Origin: Oreohelix idahoensis
Lineage: Eukaryota > Mollusca > Gastropoda > Stylommatophora > Oreohelicidae
Length of the DNA stretch: 64,000 bases
NCBI GenBank assembly: GCA_024509875.1
Contig: JAMPIV010012425.1
Location: forward strand, 248,001-312,000
Reading direction: 5' to 3'
Below, piece by piece: positions 62,340 through 64,000 of the stretch. The stretch's first letter is position 1, and the number at the start of each line of letters is the position of its first letter. Below the pieces are notes generated by a model, which did not search any database, was not told where the DNA came from, and was given only the letters and a program-made list of their open reading frames with translations. The position numbers were made by a program, and so were the translations under genes.

Positions 62340-63454
62340 ACAAACAAGTTCGGAGAACATGTGACAAAGACAGTGAAAACAATCAAATGAGTTACAATGA
62401 AATGATTTTTCAGTTATACGACAACAATTTACACTTATAAAGTAAATAAAGGAGACTTATACTCAGTAATCAGTAAAAGAAAGAAAAGAATTTACATCAC
62501 AAAAATATAACAAGACAAGTCGTCTTAAACGAACGTGTAGACAAAGAAGTTTTAGATCACACACGACAACAATTGTCAACAGTACTGAAATTAGGTTACG
62601 TAAATAAATAGGACGTAATTCACTTGACGAAACTGCTAAGTACACAAAATATGGTTATATTGCGAACTGAGGAAACATTTATATCCTGACTCGAAAGAAA
62701 AAATATAATCAGTCAGATCCTCAGTCAGCGAATATAAGCATGCAAATCTAATAGAAGTTAACATTCACTGAAGTTTTCCTGGGAAAATTCCAGTCAATAT
62801 TAAACACAACGAATATACAAATATACGAATAAACATGAATGGGGAACACAGATGATGAGTAGAAAAGTAAGTAAAGTGACGATGAACTGTAGACCAAAGC
62901 TAATGCAAGGACAATATGATAATGTTCAAGCGCCCAAGTAAAATCAAGAACTTATCTGTTTAGCTGTCCCTCTGAGAAATACATGAGTGCATGTAATTCT
63001 AATCCTAGTTCCGAACCGTGTCTTCAACAGCTGAAGTCCATTGATGGTAGACCTTGAACTTCGCAGTAGGGAACCGTTTGAAAGTATTGCTTCGGTCTTC
63101 GAACGTAGTTTCTTCAATCGATCTGGGTCGCAGCCTCAGATGAATTTGATGAAGAGATACATTCTCCACTGGTTCAGGTTCTCGAGTGGAAGATTACCGT
63201 TCTATCTGCGTGAATCAGTCTCTTGTGGTGGAAGAAAAATTCGGATTCTCTCAGGCAAAGTTGTCTGCTAGCGGTGACGGCATCGATGTAGTGACGTCAC
63301 TTTCTGTCATGCGCATTTCAGTTGCCAGTTAGGCTTGAATGAATGATTTTGCCTTTAAACGTTCATCATCAATTTAGCTTTCTTCGATACTTGAAAAGGG
63401 GGGGGGGGGGGAAATCCAGTATTCACGAAATCCAGACACTTTCTGACAACAGTA
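62340..63454 (-). other. Gypsy2 5' leader, non-coding
   Basis: About 1.1 kb between the 5' LTR and the retroposon and gag start. It has no ORF of interest and a G tract at 63398-63411. Next to the LTR the - strand reads TACTGTTGTCAGAAAGTGTC; a TGTTGTCAGAA word loosely recalls a tRNA-Leu primer site but lacks TGG. Confidence 0.5.
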
Positions 63455-64000
63455 TGTTACGGGCCTCGGGACCCCAGTATGTTCTGGGTGCTTCGATGAC
63501 TTCTAGTATTTAAGGATGACCAAGTATTATATGCGTATTCAGTTTATAGAGTCAAAGTCCCTCGGGTTCTTATCACTTTTGTAGGATTCCGTAATACAGT
63601 TCGTTGGTATCGATAATGTCTGCTTAACCCTTGTGATACATTATGTGCTGAACATGTTTCATATTAAATATTCGACCCTTGACTGACCTGTATTAGTCTC
63701 TTGTCTTATTGATTATATTGGCAGTGTGAGATGCAGCGTGTTAAGACATTAATCATCACTGGTCATGATCAGTTGAATATTAACAGCATTTAACTCAACT
63801 CCGAATACGACAATTGATAAGACCGTGATTTTGACGACTCAAAATATTTAATTAGTAATTTCATACCATGAGCAGACACCAACTACATGGGAACAAAAGT
63901 CACATCACATTCATGTACGATCTGTAAGAGTTCTCATTATTTCATAAACACATGTTCACAATCTCTATCTAGAGTTCTGGTTCAAGGTCAGTTCCTTTTA
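63455..64000 (-). repeat. Gypsy2 5' LTR, partial
   Basis: Begins TGTTACGGGCCTCGGGACCC and matches 55773-56319 except about four sites (for example AAGTATTAT versus AAGTTATTAT, AATACAGTT versus AATACTGTT). It continues beyond the window. Confidence 0.93.

Larger units (their letters stand above)
55773..64000 (-). mobile_element. Ty3/Gypsy element with integrase before RT (Gmr1-like, Gypsy2)
   Basis: - strand. The 3' LTR starts at 55773 (+ coordinates) and the 5' LTR begins at 63455 and is cut by the window end. Over the comparable 546-547 bp the LTRs differ at about four sites by eye, so the insertion is recent. A single 1612-codon ORF (62025-57187) carries Gag, protease, integrase, RT and RNase H in that order. 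The long leader (62026-63454) holds a later retroposon insertion. The target duplication cannot be checked because the right end is outside. Confidence 0.92.

Noticed and set aside
62093..62440. 115-codon + strand ORF
   Set aside because: It spans a retroposon with its own target duplication and the antisense leader of the Gmr1-like element.

Overview
The window is nuclear DNA of a multicellular animal. It is AT-rich and holds spliced genes with GT/AG introns, dense retrotransposons and DNA transposons, minisatellites and microsatellites. Nothing bacterial (operons, Shine-Dalgarno sites, CRISPR) is present. The transposon mix (RTE-like LINEs, RNase H-bearing I/Nimb-like LINEs, a Gmr1-type Ty3/Gypsy element, tRNA-derived SINEs, piggyBac, hAT and mariner relics) suits a marine invertebrate, perhaps a mollusc; the taxon is an inference.

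Two host genes can be read, facing each other. On the + strand are two exons of NDUFA8, a complex I subunit with twin CX9C motifs: 7835-8010 and 16925-17135, with the stop codon and a polyA signal. Its 5' exon(s) were not found and probably lie left of position 1. On the - strand is a complete RPL23 (ribosomal protein uL14). Its four coding exons (36153-36165, 32861-33073, 29494-29607, 22687-22769) join to exactly 140 codons plus stop, with a 5'-TOP-like start and an AATAAA. Almost all intron sequence that I could classify is transposon-derived.

Layout. 1-7.8 kb: palindromic MITEs, a full-length RTE LINE (1174-4280), a piggyBac-type MITE, a 40-bp minisatellite and a SINE. 7.8-17.3 kb: NDUFA8, whose intron holds a decayed Nimb-like LINE and a 54-bp tandem array split by a hAT-like element. 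17.5-22.5 kb: a MITE, a LINE with an inverted 5' part, a 55-bp minisatellite and a LINE tail. 22.6-36.2 kb: RPL23 and its intronic repeats. 36.5-39.2 kb: a LINE with an FMDD reverse transcriptase. 39.2-43.6 kb: no recognisable gene. 43.8-48.8 kb: LINE fragments nested in one another, and SINE-like copies. 48.5-55.3 kb: a triple nest, with a young Ty3/Gypsy element (49015-53690) inside an RTE-like LINE inside an I-like LINE. 55.77-64.0 kb: a second, larger Ty3/Gypsy element with one open 1612-codon gag-pol reading frame in which integrase comes before reverse transcriptase (Gmr1 order); its 5' LTR runs off the window.

The window is best read as two housekeeping genes in a region built up by repeated insertion. 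Target-site duplications recoverable for about a dozen elements allow the order of several insertions to be worked out.
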